Positions 8,871 to 16,956 of a DNA stretch of 64,000 bases are shown here, one piece after another. Under the pieces are notes generated by a model that made no database searches, was not told where the DNA came from, and saw only the letters and a program-made list of their open reading frames with translations. The stretch covers positions 2,412,001 through 2,476,000 of the forward strand of contig NZ_OY776574.1 in assembly GCF_963675815.1 (NCBI RefSeq), in the 5' to 3' direction. Every line of letters starts with the position of its first letter. The first letter of the stretch is position 1. Made by a program: the position numbers and the translations under genes. Source of the DNA: an uncultured Desulfuromusa sp. Its GTDB lineage: Bacteria > Desulfobacterota > Desulfuromonadia > Desulfuromonadales > Geopsychrobacteraceae.

Positions 8871-10193
8871 TTATTTTTTCCGGTAAAAACGGGACAATGT
8901 TTTGCTTGAAATGCCCATCAGAAAACCTGCAATCATCAACTGGTTAATGATTGTTGTGCGAAGAATTCCCAGTTTTTTCCAGCGCCGTGCAGAAGTCATT
9001 GCTTCTTGATTCAAGGTGACGATGCGTCCACGATGACGCAGGCGGCGTATAAGTTCGAAATCTTCCATGATGGGGATAGCGGAAAAGCCTCCCATTTCAT
9101 CAAATATTCGTCTTTCCATGAACAAACCCTGATCGCCATATGGCCATTTTAAAACGGAGGAGCGCAAGTTTGTTCCCCATTCAACAATCCGCATTGCCGG
9201 ACTGGATATGTCTGTTTTGAAACGAAATGCTCCTGCAACGGTACTGGGATTGTCCAGTGCTGTGAGGATCAGGGCCCTATAATCCGGAGGAAGCAGGGTG
9301 TCGGCATGCAGAAACAGCAGATACCTTCCCTGAGAGTTTTTTACCCCTTGATTGAGTTGATCCGCTCTTCCAGTCGTGACTTTGAGCAGCTTTGCTCCAT
9401 GGCGAGACGCAATGTCACCGGTACCATCCTGACTGTCCGCATCGGCAACAATGATTTCGATATCGTCAGACTTTTGAAGAGCGTTAAGGGTTGTTCCTAA
9501 AACGCTTGCTTCATTAAGAGTTGGAATGATGACCGAGAGCAATGGTGTGTGAGTCAGGACGTCGCTGAAGTGGGGATTGTCTCTAAGTGGATTCAAATCT
9601 TCCGGCAAGTCGATATCACTCAAAGAAGGCAATTCAAAGACTCTGAGGCCGAGCTGGTGGCATATCTCTTGAGTTTGACGATACACTTGGCCTGTTCCCC
9701 AGGCGATATCGTTAAACAATTCGGAATGCAGAGAGTTCATTCCAATAAGATAATAACCTCCATCTACCGCCGGACCCAGGACGATGTCGTGGTTATCAAG
9801 ACCGGCATATGCTTGATGAAGGATTGCGGGAGTTAATCCGGGGATGTCGGTACCAAAGCCGATGACGTGACTGGAATGATGCTCCAGAGAACTCCTGAAT
9901 GCCTCTTGCATCCGTTGACCGATATCACCAGAAGGTTGGAGTTTATATTGCAGGTCACATCCGAGCCAGGAACGGAAATCTTTTAACGCGGCTCCTGTGT
10001 AATGAACGGTAATGTTGTATCGACTGTTTTCAGAGCGAGAAGTACGGGCAACACCGACAGTGTGCTCTGTCAGTCGTCTGTGTAATTGTGCGGCTCCTTC
10101 AGCTCCCAATAGAGGGATGAGTCTGGTTTTTGCTTTTCCGGAAGCAGGATACCTGCTAAAAATCAGCAATTCCGGGGGCGGACTTAAGGGCAT
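8871..10193 (-). CDS. Fused TIGR04282 - TIGR04283 glycosyltransferase-like protein
   Basis: A 440-residue fusion. Residues about 1-205 form a CofC/DUF2064-type nucleotidyl-transferase-like domain (LLIFSRYPASGKAKTRL, VDGGYYLIGM). Residues about 215-440 form a family 2 glycosyltransferase (SVIIPTLNEASVLG, DAD near IIVADADSQDG, FLHADTLLPP). These correspond to TIGR04282 and TIGR04283, which are usually adjacent separate genes in loci with an rSAM/selenodomain protein and are annotated as arsenosugar biosynthesis enzymes. Here they are one polypeptide. The ArsM-like fusion lies about 3 kb away, which makes an arsenic link possible but unproven. The start has a weak ribosome-binding site, so the N-terminus is less certain. 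Confidence 0.8.
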   Translation of the reverse strand: MPLSPPPELLIFSRYPASGKAKTRLIPLLGAEGAAQLHRRLTEHTVGVARTSRSENSRYNITVHYTGAALKDFRSWLGCDLQYKLQPSGDIGQRMQEAFRSSLEHHSSHVIGFGTDIPGLTPAILHQAYAGLDNHDIVLGPAVDGGYYLIGMNSLHSELFNDIAWGTGQVYRQTQEICHQLGLRVFELPSLSDIDLPEDLNPLRDNPHFSDVLTHTPLLSVIIPTLNEASVLGTTLNALQKSDDIEIIVADADSQDGTGDIASRHGAKLLKVTTGRADQLNQGVKNSQGRYLLFLHADTLLPPDYRALILTALDNPSTVAGAFRFKTDISSPAMRIVEWGTNLRSSVLKWPYGDQGLFMERRIFDEMGGFSAIPIMEDFELIRRLRHRGRIVTLNQEAMTSARRWKKLGILRTTIINQLMIAGFLMGISSKTLSRFYRKK

Positions 10194-10205
10194 GAGTCTC
10201 GTCTG

Positions 10206-11411
10206 TCAGGGGGTAGAAAAATGGATTTCTTTGATGATTGACCGACTCTGACGTTGCAGGGTCAGCTCTGCATGATCATGACTGCTTTTTTGTTGCAGTT
10301 CATAAATCAGATCAAAGGGCTCTTTGAGCTGTTGTGCGTCTATCTGCATCAGAATATCCCCTTCTTTTAACCCCTGCAGCTCTGCAATTGACCCCGGAAT
10401 CACCCCTTTGATCATGAGACCCTTATCTACTTTGTCCAGCATTATTCCTAATTTAACTCCCGGATTCGGCAGGTCTTCATATCGAGTAAAGGTCAGGAAA
10501 TGATATGGTGGCATGGGGTAGGCCGGCTTGACGACATTCATGAGCCGGTCTTTTTTGTCTTCCGGTATTTCCAATTCTTCTGAACCAATGAGGAGGAAAG
10601 AGACTGGAACACGACGAAACAGACGGCGGGGAATGCCAAATCCATAACGGATATGATTTCCTCCTGCAATGACGAGAATCTGGCGATTCTTTCCTTCATT
10701 TTGCAGATATGCAGCCAGATTCTGTGCCATGGTTTCATCCCAGAGGGTCTGGACCCGCTGAAACCCGTCCAGCATGGCCTCTCCCATCTTATGGTCACTA
10801 AAAATCGCATGAACCATTGCTTGCTGATAGGGATCACGATGATCCATCTCGGGTAATTGTTCTTGTTCTTCGGCTGTCAGTTCAGCCCAAGGAGTTCTGG
10901 CAACGTTTTGCTTGAGACTCTTTTCCGCATTAAGAGCCAGAATGGGTATTTTGTGGTCTCGACAGTAGTTGAGTAAGGGACGATAGAAGGCAAAGTTCAT
11001 CCCCCAGTTATGGTACCAGTTGACCTGTTGCAGGAATTCTTTCTCGGAAAGCTTGCCACTGACCCATAAATCCAGGACTTTTTGCTGTGAGGGAGTAAAC
11101 ATTTCCATCGCTAAGGTGATATTGCCGGGGTTGTTTTGCTCCAAAGCCTGAAGAATATTTTCCTGCAGTCGGTGAGAGGCCGGGTTATCATGGGTTTCTC
11201 CGACAAAAACGACCTGGGTGCGGCCGGCTTGATCAAGCATTGCCCCTTGGTCGACAAAAAATCCTGTCGGTAAATGGAGAATATCTCCGACAACAGGATC
11301 GCGATCAGGAGGATAGGGCAGTTCCGGATCTCCTAAATATTGGCTGGTCGGCTGACAACCGATAAGTGAAGTCATAAGCACCACGAGAGATAGAAAAAGA
11401 TTGATCTTCAT
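10206..11411 (-). CDS. ChaN-family lipoprotein with C-terminal PDZ domain
   Basis: A 401-residue protein starting MKINLFLS. It has a lipoprotein signal peptide with lipobox LIGC, so it is probably anchored to a membrane facing the periplasm. The central domain has the haem-binding ChaN-like signature (VVFVGETHDNPASH, AMEMF, NWYHNWGM, IAGGNHIRYGFG). The last ~90 residues form a PDZ-like domain (GVKLGIMLD to GDILMQIDAQQL). GAGGCAAAAG precedes ATG 11411; an upstream in-frame ATG at 11441 has no ribosome-binding site. It lies 10 bp after speD in the same operon. ChaN-like proteins are linked to haem/iron uptake; the precise role here is unknown. Confidence 0.8.
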   Translation of the reverse strand: MKINLFLSLVVLMTSLIGCQPTSQYLGDPELPYPPDRDPVVGDILHLPTGFFVDQGAMLDQAGRTQVVFVGETHDNPASHRLQENILQALEQNNPGNITLAMEMFTPSQQKVLDLWVSGKLSEKEFLQQVNWYHNWGMNFAFYRPLLNYCRDHKIPILALNAEKSLKQNVARTPWAELTAEEQEQLPEMDHRDPYQQAMVHAIFSDHKMGEAMLDGFQRVQTLWDETMAQNLAAYLQNEGKNRQILVIAGGNHIRYGFGIPRRLFRRVPVSFLLIGSEELEIPEDKKDRLMNVVKPAYPMPPYHFLTFTRYEDLPNPGVKLGIMLDKVDKGLMIKGVIPGSIAELQGLKEGDILMQIDAQQLKEPFDLIYELQQKSSHDHAELTLQRQSRSIIKEIHFSTP

Positions 11412-11421
11412 CTTTTGCCTC

Positions 11422-12210
11422 TTAATAAATATTTTTTGCATAAAAAATTTCGGTCATTTCTTGTCCGAGAATAGTTTTTATTTTTTTCCGTTCTTCGTGA
11501 GACAGATCGTCATACGTTGTTGCAAAAAGATATTTATTTAAGTCGAAATCTTTAAGCAACATTTTTGTATGAAATAAATTTTCCTGATAAATATTGATAT
11601 CGACACATTGATATCGATCCCGGATTTCCTTGCGGATATATTGTTGAATGCTGTGAATCCGGTGGTCGATGTAATGTTTGCGACCCTTAATGTCCCGAGT
11701 AAACCCCCGGACTTTGTAGTCCATCAGCACAATATCAGACTCAAATGATGAAATCAGGTGATTGAGTGCTTTCAGAGGGCTTATTCTACCACAGGTTGAA
11801 ACATCAACATCAACCCGAAAGGTTGATATCCCTGATTTTGAATCGGTTTCCGGGTAGGTATGGATGCAGAGATGACTTTTATCCAGATGAGCAACAACCA
11901 GATCCGGTTTTGGTTCAATCGGTTCTTCGGCAATCAGGATGGTGACAGATGCCCCCATAGGGTCATAATCCTGACTGGAAATGTTGAGAATGTTTGCACC
12001 GATAATATCAGAGACTTCAGTTAAAATCAGGGTTAAACGCTCTGCATTGTACTCTTCGTCAATATACTCGAGATATTCTTTGCGTGCCTGGGGGCGTTTG
12101 GCATAGCAGATATCATAAATATTAAAGGAAAGACTTTTGGTCAGATTGTTGAAGCCGCGCAGTTTGATTTTGGGCCTACGCTTCGGGCGGGTGATTTTTT
12201 TTGCACACAT
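11422..12210 (-). CDS. speD: S-adenosylmethionine decarboxylase proenzyme (long, E. coli type)
   Basis: A 262-residue proenzyme that makes decarboxylated SAM for spermidine synthesis. It aligns along its whole length with E. coli SpeD (GFNNLTKSLSF, IYDICYA, DYDPMGASVTIL, NIYQENLFHTKMLL). The self-processing site is LDKS-HLCIHTY; the Ser at about residue 112 becomes the pyruvoyl group. Three in-frame ATGs lie close together. The one at 12210 sits 9 bp after AGGA and is preferred. It heads a minus-strand run with the ChaN-like gene, downstream of the thiC terminator. No spermidine synthase gene is visible nearby. Confidence 0.93.
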   Translation of the reverse strand: MCAKKITRPKRRPKIKLRGFNNLTKSLSFNIYDICYAKRPQARKEYLEYIDEEYNAERLTLILTEVSDIIGANILNISSQDYDPMGASVTILIAEEPIEPKPDLVVAHLDKSHLCIHTYPETDSKSGISTFRVDVDVSTCGRISPLKALNHLISSFESDIVLMDYKVRGFTRDIKGRKHYIDHRIHSIQQYIRKEIRDRYQCVDINIYQENLFHTKMLLKDFDLNKYLFATTYDDLSHEERKKIKTILGQEMTEIFYAKNIY

Positions 12211-12228
12211 CGGCATCATTCCTGAAAA

Positions 12229-12254
12229 AGCACCGAATATTGCTATTCGGTGCT
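12229..12254 (-). terminator. Terminator downstream of thiC
   Basis: Perfect 11-bp stem (12229-12239 / 12244-12254) with a 4-nt loop, followed on the minus strand by TTTTT. It ends the thiC transcript before speD. Confidence 0.85.
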
Positions 12255-12290
12255 GCTATTGAACCCTGTTTCAAATTCCAGGTGTCGTTT

Positions 12291-13589
12291 TTATACTGCT
12301 TTTTTCTGGTCTCGACCATTCATAACTTTGTAAGCGCAGAGTGAACCACACATGGTGCAGGCACCATGGGATTCATCAACTCCGGATTCATCGCGCCAAC
12401 GTTTTGCTTTTTCCGGATCAACAGAAACTGAGTATTGTCCTTCCCAGTCAAGTTTTTTACGATAAACAGCCATGGCATTATCTTTATCAATGGCTCCGGG
12501 AACACCTTTAACGATATCAGCAGCATGGGCTGCAATTCGGACGGCCATAACCCCCTCATGAACGTCTTGAACCGTCGGTAGGCGCAAGTGTTCACTTGGT
12601 GTGACATAGCAGAGAAAATCAGCTCCGGCAGCGGCTGCAACAGTTCCGCCGATAGCTGATGTGATGTGGTCGTAGCCAGGGGCAATATCAGTGACTAACG
12701 GGCCAAGAACGTAAAATGGTGCTCCGTGGCAGAGACGTTTTTGCAGTTTGATATTCGCCTCAATCTGGTTGAGGGCCATATGTCCGGGGCCTTCAATCAT
12801 GACCTGAATTCCTGCATCCTGAGCACGTTGGGTCAGCTCACCGAGGATGATCAGCTCCTGGATTTGCGCCCGGTCAGTTGCATCGGCCAGACACCCGGGG
12901 CGAAAACCGTCACCGAGGGAGAGAACTGCATCGTAGGGGCGGACCAACTCCAGCAGGCGATCATAAAATTCGTAGAGGGGGTTTTCAGCTTTGTTGTAGT
13001 CCATCCACCCGACTGTGAAGGAACCGCCGCGCGAGACAACTTCAAGCAGGCGTCCTTCACGATCCATTCTCGCCACAGTTTCGCGAGTGACACCGCAGTG
13101 AACAGTGATAAAATCGACACCGTCATCGAGATGTTTTTTAACCCCGGCAAAAATATCTTCTACGGTCATATCAACAATAGGTTTCCCTTGTTTTATGACA
13201 GCGTCACAAGCGGCCTGATAGAGGGGGACACTGCCGATACAGAGATCGGTCTCAGCTATGATTGCTGCACGGATTTCATCAATGGGACCGCCGGTTGATA
13301 AATCCATCAGGGCGTCTGCCCCAGCGGCAGCAGCGACTTTGGCTTTTTCAAGCTCTTTATCAATGCTGGTGTCATCCTGGCTGGTCCCCAGGTTGGCATT
13401 GGTTTTTGTTCGAAGTCCTTCCCCTACGGCCAATGGACGACCGTTCGTATGTTTGTTGTTGCGGCATACAACAGCTGTTCCCGCTGCAATTTTTTGGCGA
13501 AGAATTTCCGGATCAATATTTTCAGCAGCGGCGGCTTGGCGGACCAAATCGCTGATTTGTCCCTTGCGGGCCATTTCAAGTTGAGTCAT
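12291..13589 (-). CDS. thiC: Phosphomethylpyrimidine synthase ThiC
   Basis: A 432-residue radical SAM enzyme that converts aminoimidazole ribotide into the HMP-phosphate pyrimidine of thiamine. Motifs include TNANLGTS, ADALMDLSTGG, DFITVHCGVT, EGPGHM and PLVTDIAPGYDHI. The C-terminal CTMCGSLC motif carries the atypical CxxCxxxxC-type cluster. The length matches the short ThiC form without the long N-terminal extension of enteric ThiC. Expression is controlled by the TPP riboswitch and terminator upstream. Confidence 0.97.
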   Translation of the reverse strand: MTQLEMARKGQISDLVRQAAAAENIDPEILRQKIAAGTAVVCRNNKHTNGRPLAVGEGLRTKTNANLGTSQDDTSIDKELEKAKVAAAAGADALMDLSTGGPIDEIRAAIIAETDLCIGSVPLYQAACDAVIKQGKPIVDMTVEDIFAGVKKHLDDGVDFITVHCGVTRETVARMDREGRLLEVVSRGGSFTVGWMDYNKAENPLYEFYDRLLELVRPYDAVLSLGDGFRPGCLADATDRAQIQELIILGELTQRAQDAGIQVMIEGPGHMALNQIEANIKLQKRLCHGAPFYVLGPLVTDIAPGYDHITSAIGGTVAAAAGADFLCYVTPSEHLRLPTVQDVHEGVMAVRIAAHAADIVKGVPGAIDKDNAMAVYRKKLDWEGQYSVSVDPEKAKRWRDESGVDESHGACTMCGSLCAYKVMNGRDQKKAV

Positions 13590-13715
13590 GAAGAGTTACC
13601 TCAGGCAGTGAAAAGCAGGACACACTCTATATGAGTTTGCACTGCGGTTGAAAGATACAAACGGATACAAATCCTGAGCGAAGAAAAGACGTCGTTGACA
13701 AATCTACAAAAACAA

Positions 13716-13737
13716 ATAGCCGCCAAAAGGCGGCTAT
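13716..13737 (-). terminator. Riboswitch expression-platform terminator
   Basis: Perfect 9-bp GC-rich stem (13716-13724 / 13729-13737) with a 4-nt loop, followed on the minus strand by TTGTTTTT. It lies between the TPP aptamer and thiC, so thiamine pyrophosphate binding probably stops transcription here. Confidence 0.85.
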
Positions 13738-13765
13738 CGATAAAACGTATCGGTATTTGTAGCCG

Positions 13766-13855
13766 CTTCCCTACGCCGGGATCAACCGGATCAGGTTCCA
13801 AGGGTTGTTCCAAAAAAAACTGGAACTCTCAGTAACGAAGACGCCCCTAGCGTGT
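13766..13855 (-). ncRNA. TPP (THI-element) riboswitch
   Basis: Read on the minus strand, the conserved THI-box elements appear in order: AGGGGCGTC (P1/P2 side), ACTGAGAG, a variable hairpin (GTTCC/GGAAC), ACCCTTGGAACCTGATC, and the closing GGCGTAGGGAAG. The strand and order match the consensus. The intrinsic terminator at 13716-13737 and thiC follow. Confidence 0.95.
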
Positions 13856-13943
13856 TCATATAGTCTTGATAGAACTAACAGTTAGGCCGCTCGAAAGTCA
13901 ACAAAGAAAAGCAAGGCTATCAGGACCCCACTGTGCTTGAAGG

Positions 13944-15380
13944 TCATGAGTTTTCTATTGAAACCTGTTCATGTAAGAGCTGCATGGCAGCCTGGATGTG
14001 ATTGACGGGGCCATGTCCCCGGCCGGTTGGTATTGATGTCTCTATCGCAAGGGAAACAAAGCGTTTTCCTTTTTCTACTGCGCGTTTTAACGGATACCCT
14101 TGGGCCAGGAAAGTGGCTATGGCTGAAGAGAGGGTACAACCGGTGCCATGGGTATTGATGGTGTCAAAACGTTGATGAGTCAGTTGATGTTCTTCATCTC
14201 CCAGCAGGAGAATATCTGTCGCATCTCCATTCAAGTGCCCCCCTTTAATCAAAACGTTGCGTGCTCCTAATTCCTGCAGGGTGCGTCCGGCATCCACCAT
14301 TTCAGCCGTTGTTCGTGGTTCGATTCCCGTCATAACTTCGACCTCCGGCAGGTTGGGGGTCAGCAGGTATGATTGGGGCAGCAATCGAGAAATGAGGCTG
14401 TCGTGGGCTTCTTTATCCAAAAGCGACTCTCCTCCCTTGGCGACCATGACCGGATCAACAACCGCGAGGAGAGAACGGTCCTCGATAACTTTTGCGACCC
14501 GTGAGACAATTCCCCCCCAACTCAGCATTCCTGTTTTTACGGTATCAATTTCGATATCATCAAGAACGGCTTCAAGCTGTTTCATGACAAAATCCGTGTG
14601 AACCATATATGTATCGTTGACACCAAGAGTATTCTGAGCGGTCAGGGCTGTTAAAACGCTGCTTGCGTAGCTGCCCAGAAGAGTGATGGTTTTAATGTCT
14701 GCCTGAATGCCGGCTCCACCGCTTGAATCTGACCCCGCAATCGTTAAGACTTTGCCGTTGGGTGCGGGTTTGTTCCGGTTGAACAACAGAGAATATTCTT
14801 TGGCTGCGCGGGCGGGGTCAGCATCTGCCATAACTCCTGAGAGAACGGCAACGGCATCAGCTCCGGCAGATAATGCGTCAAATGCCCGTTCGGGAGTGAG
14901 CCCACCGATAGCGACGACAGGAATACGAACGGCTTTGCGAACTTTACTCAGAGTATCGATCCCGACTAAGCTGATGTCCTGCTTGCTGTTGGTCGGAAAG
15001 ATGCTGCCGATGGCAATATAATCAGCACCATGTGCTTCTGCCTTGAGGGCTTCATCGACACTGTGAGTGGAAACCCCAATCAGTTTTTTGTGGCTGAGAA
15101 TCTGGCGAGCTCTGACAATGGATATATCATCCTGGCCAAGATGAACGCCATCTGCATCGATTTCGTGAGCTAATTCGGGAAGATCATTAATAATGAGCTT
15201 GGCTTTGTATGCATGGCAGAGGGTTTTAATCTTTTCCGCCATGTCCCGCCTCTCATCCGGGCGGATATCTTTGGCCCGGTACTGGACCGTTTTTGTACCA
15301 CCCAGCAATGCGGCTTCTACTTTTGTCAGCAGTTTTCCATCCAGATTGTTATCCGTGATCAGGTAGAGACCGGAAAGCAT
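13944..15380 (-). CDS. thiE-thiD: Bifunctional thiamine-phosphate synthase / HMP(-P) kinase (ThiE-ThiD fusion)
   Basis: A 478-residue fusion. Residues about 1-205 are ThiE (LYLITD, TVQYRAKD, GVHLGQDD, IGVSTHS, VAIGGLTPERA), which joins HMP-PP with the thiazole phosphate. Residues about 210-478 are ThiD (TIAGSDSSGGAGIQAD, VDPVMVAKGG, LTPNLPEVE, HGTGCTLSSAIA), which phosphorylates HMP and HMP-P. ATG 15380 lies 8 bp after AGGGGG and is preferred over an in-frame TTG at 15386. It is upstream of the riboswitch-controlled thiC on the same strand and has no riboswitch of its own that I can see. Confidence 0.95.
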   Translation of the reverse strand: MLSGLYLITDNNLDGKLLTKVEAALLGGTKTVQYRAKDIRPDERRDMAEKIKTLCHAYKAKLIINDLPELAHEIDADGVHLGQDDISIVRARQILSHKKLIGVSTHSVDEALKAEAHGADYIAIGSIFPTNSKQDISLVGIDTLSKVRKAVRIPVVAIGGLTPERAFDALSAGADAVAVLSGVMADADPARAAKEYSLLFNRNKPAPNGKVLTIAGSDSSGGAGIQADIKTITLLGSYASSVLTALTAQNTLGVNDTYMVHTDFVMKQLEAVLDDIEIDTVKTGMLSWGGIVSRVAKVIEDRSLLAVVDPVMVAKGGESLLDKEAHDSLISRLLPQSYLLTPNLPEVEVMTGIEPRTTAEMVDAGRTLQELGARNVLIKGGHLNGDATDILLLGDEEHQLTHQRFDTINTHGTGCTLSSAIATFLAQGYPLKRAVEKGKRFVSLAIETSIPTGRGHGPVNHIQAAMQLLHEQVSIENS

Positions 15381-15613
15381 TGGCAAGCCCCCTAAAATAT
15401 GAGATGTATAGGACGTAGTTCTCTTATTTGAAAATTATCCTGAGAAAATTAGAATGAGAAATACACAATTAGTTGGTCATCCTAACAGTATAAAATCTTG
15501 GTGTCAATTAATCTTTGGTGCTATTGCTTCTTTCCTTCATGCATTTGGAAGGATTAAATAGGCGTGAAGGTTGTTATTGATTTTCCTTATATTATTTTGG
15601 AGGAAATTGTGCG

Positions 15614-16744
15614 ATGAACTATCCAGCTCGCCCGACCTGGGTCGATGTTGACTTGTCAGCGATACAACATAATCTACAGCAGGCATTCAGCTTGTGTTCC
15701 CCGACTCAACGTGTTCTGGCGGTTGTTAAGGCTGATGCTTATGGACATGGTGCAATTCCGGTGACCAGAGCTTTGCAGGATTTCGGGATCTGCGACTTTG
15801 CTGTGGCGACCCTTGAAGAGGCCTTAGCGTTACGCCGTGCCGGTATCAGTGATCATTTACTGGTTTTGGGAGGTTGTTTTTCCGGACAGGAGGCTGTTTT
15901 TTTAGAGTTTAATTTAATGCCGACACTCCTGGATGTGGATACGGCCCTGCGTCTTAATGCCCAGGCGTTGAAACGGAAGCAGCAGATAAAAGTCCATCTG
16001 AAGGTGGACAGTGGCATGGGAAGGGTCGGATTTTTGCCTCAGCAGCTGGAGGATTTTTTGCCGCAACTTTGCAGCATGGACGGACTGATTGTTGAAGGTT
16101 TCATGTCCCATCTCGCCTGTGCTGATGATTTGGATTCTGCCGTGACAGTGGCACAGCGAAATCAATTTCTGCTGCTGCTGCAAATGGTTCGGGATGCCGG
16201 GCTTCAACCTCGTGAGATTCATCTGAATAATAGTGCCGGGTTAAGTGCCTGGGATTGCCCTGAATGTACCCTGTCTCGCCCTGGAATCATGCTTTATGGT
16301 GGACTTCCCGGCCCTGTTTTCTCAACGAAACTGAACCTGCAACCGGTTATGCATCTCCGTAGCTGTGTTGCTCAATTAAGAAGATTGCCTGCGGGCAGCG
16401 GCATCTCTTATGGTCACAGTTACCACGCTCCCCGTGACATGTTGGTAGCCGTCTTGCCGATTGGTTATGCCGACGGTTACAACCGTCTCCTCAGTAACCG
16501 TGGACAGGGGATTTTACATGGGCAGAAAATCCCGGTGATCGGTAGGGTCTGCATGGACTGGACTCTGGTGGATGTGAGTCATATTTCAGGGGTCAAGGTT
16601 GGTGATTGTGTCACTTTACTTGGATCTGCAGACGGTTTGTCAATAACGGGAGATGAATGGGCAGAGCAACTGGATACGATCTCCTACGAGGTTTTTTGCC
16701 GTATCGGCAGTCGGGTTCCACGACGCTATTTGCCGGTATCATAG
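15614..16744 (+). CDS. alr: Alanine racemase
   Basis: A 376-residue PLP enzyme that makes D-alanine for peptidoglycan. The PLP lysine is Lys39 in VVKADAYGHG. The second-base tyrosine lies in SGISYGHSY near residue 265, and the family motif GRVCMDWTLVDVS is near residue 310. GGAGG sits about 10 bp upstream of ATG 15614. A 12-bp palindrome (16744-16755) follows the stop. Confidence 0.95.
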   Translation: MNYPARPTWVDVDLSAIQHNLQQAFSLCSPTQRVLAVVKADAYGHGAIPVTRALQDFGICDFAVATLEEALALRRAGISDHLLVLGGCFSGQEAVFLEFNLMPTLLDVDTALRLNAQALKRKQQIKVHLKVDSGMGRVGFLPQQLEDFLPQLCSMDGLIVEGFMSHLACADDLDSAVTVAQRNQFLLLLQMVRDAGLQPREIHLNNSAGLSAWDCPECTLSRPGIMLYGGLPGPVFSTKLNLQPVMHLRSCVAQLRRLPAGSGISYGHSYHAPRDMLVAVLPIGYADGYNRLLSNRGQGILHGQKIPVIGRVCMDWTLVDVSHISGVKVGDCVTLLGSADGLSITGDEWAEQLDTISYEVFCRIGSRVPRRYLPVS

Positions 16745-16875
16745 CTTTTAAAAGCAGTTGTCACCAAGGCTGAATCATGTTAAAAACCCCACAAATCCTG
16801 AAGGGTCCAAAGGCTTAAAAACTCACTCCATTTGTATATAATAAATACCGTACAGATTCACATACTGAAACTTCC

Positions 16876-16899
16876 GGGCAGGACCGTAAATGGCTGCCC
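16876..16899 (+). promoter_or_regulatory. Hairpin in the purH leader
   Basis: A 6-bp GC-rich stem (GGGCAG 16876-16881 / CTGCCC 16894-16899) in the leader upstream of purH, with a TATAAT-like sequence near 16840. I could not match it to a known riboswitch; a ZTP riboswitch was considered and not supported. Confidence 0.3.
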
Positions 16900-16956
16900 A
16901 CTTAGAATTTATATTTTTGGTTTCAATGGTTGTATTTAAAGAAGAAAGGACAGTCT

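Noticed and set aside
13601..13813. 70-codon frame upstream of thiC
   Set aside because: It lies over the TPP riboswitch and its terminator.
16744..16956. ZTP (pfl) riboswitch upstream of purH
   Set aside because: The position would fit, but I cannot find the conserved CCGCCTGGGCA-type segment or the GGGTCGTG segment; only a simple GGGCAG/CTGCCC hairpin is present.
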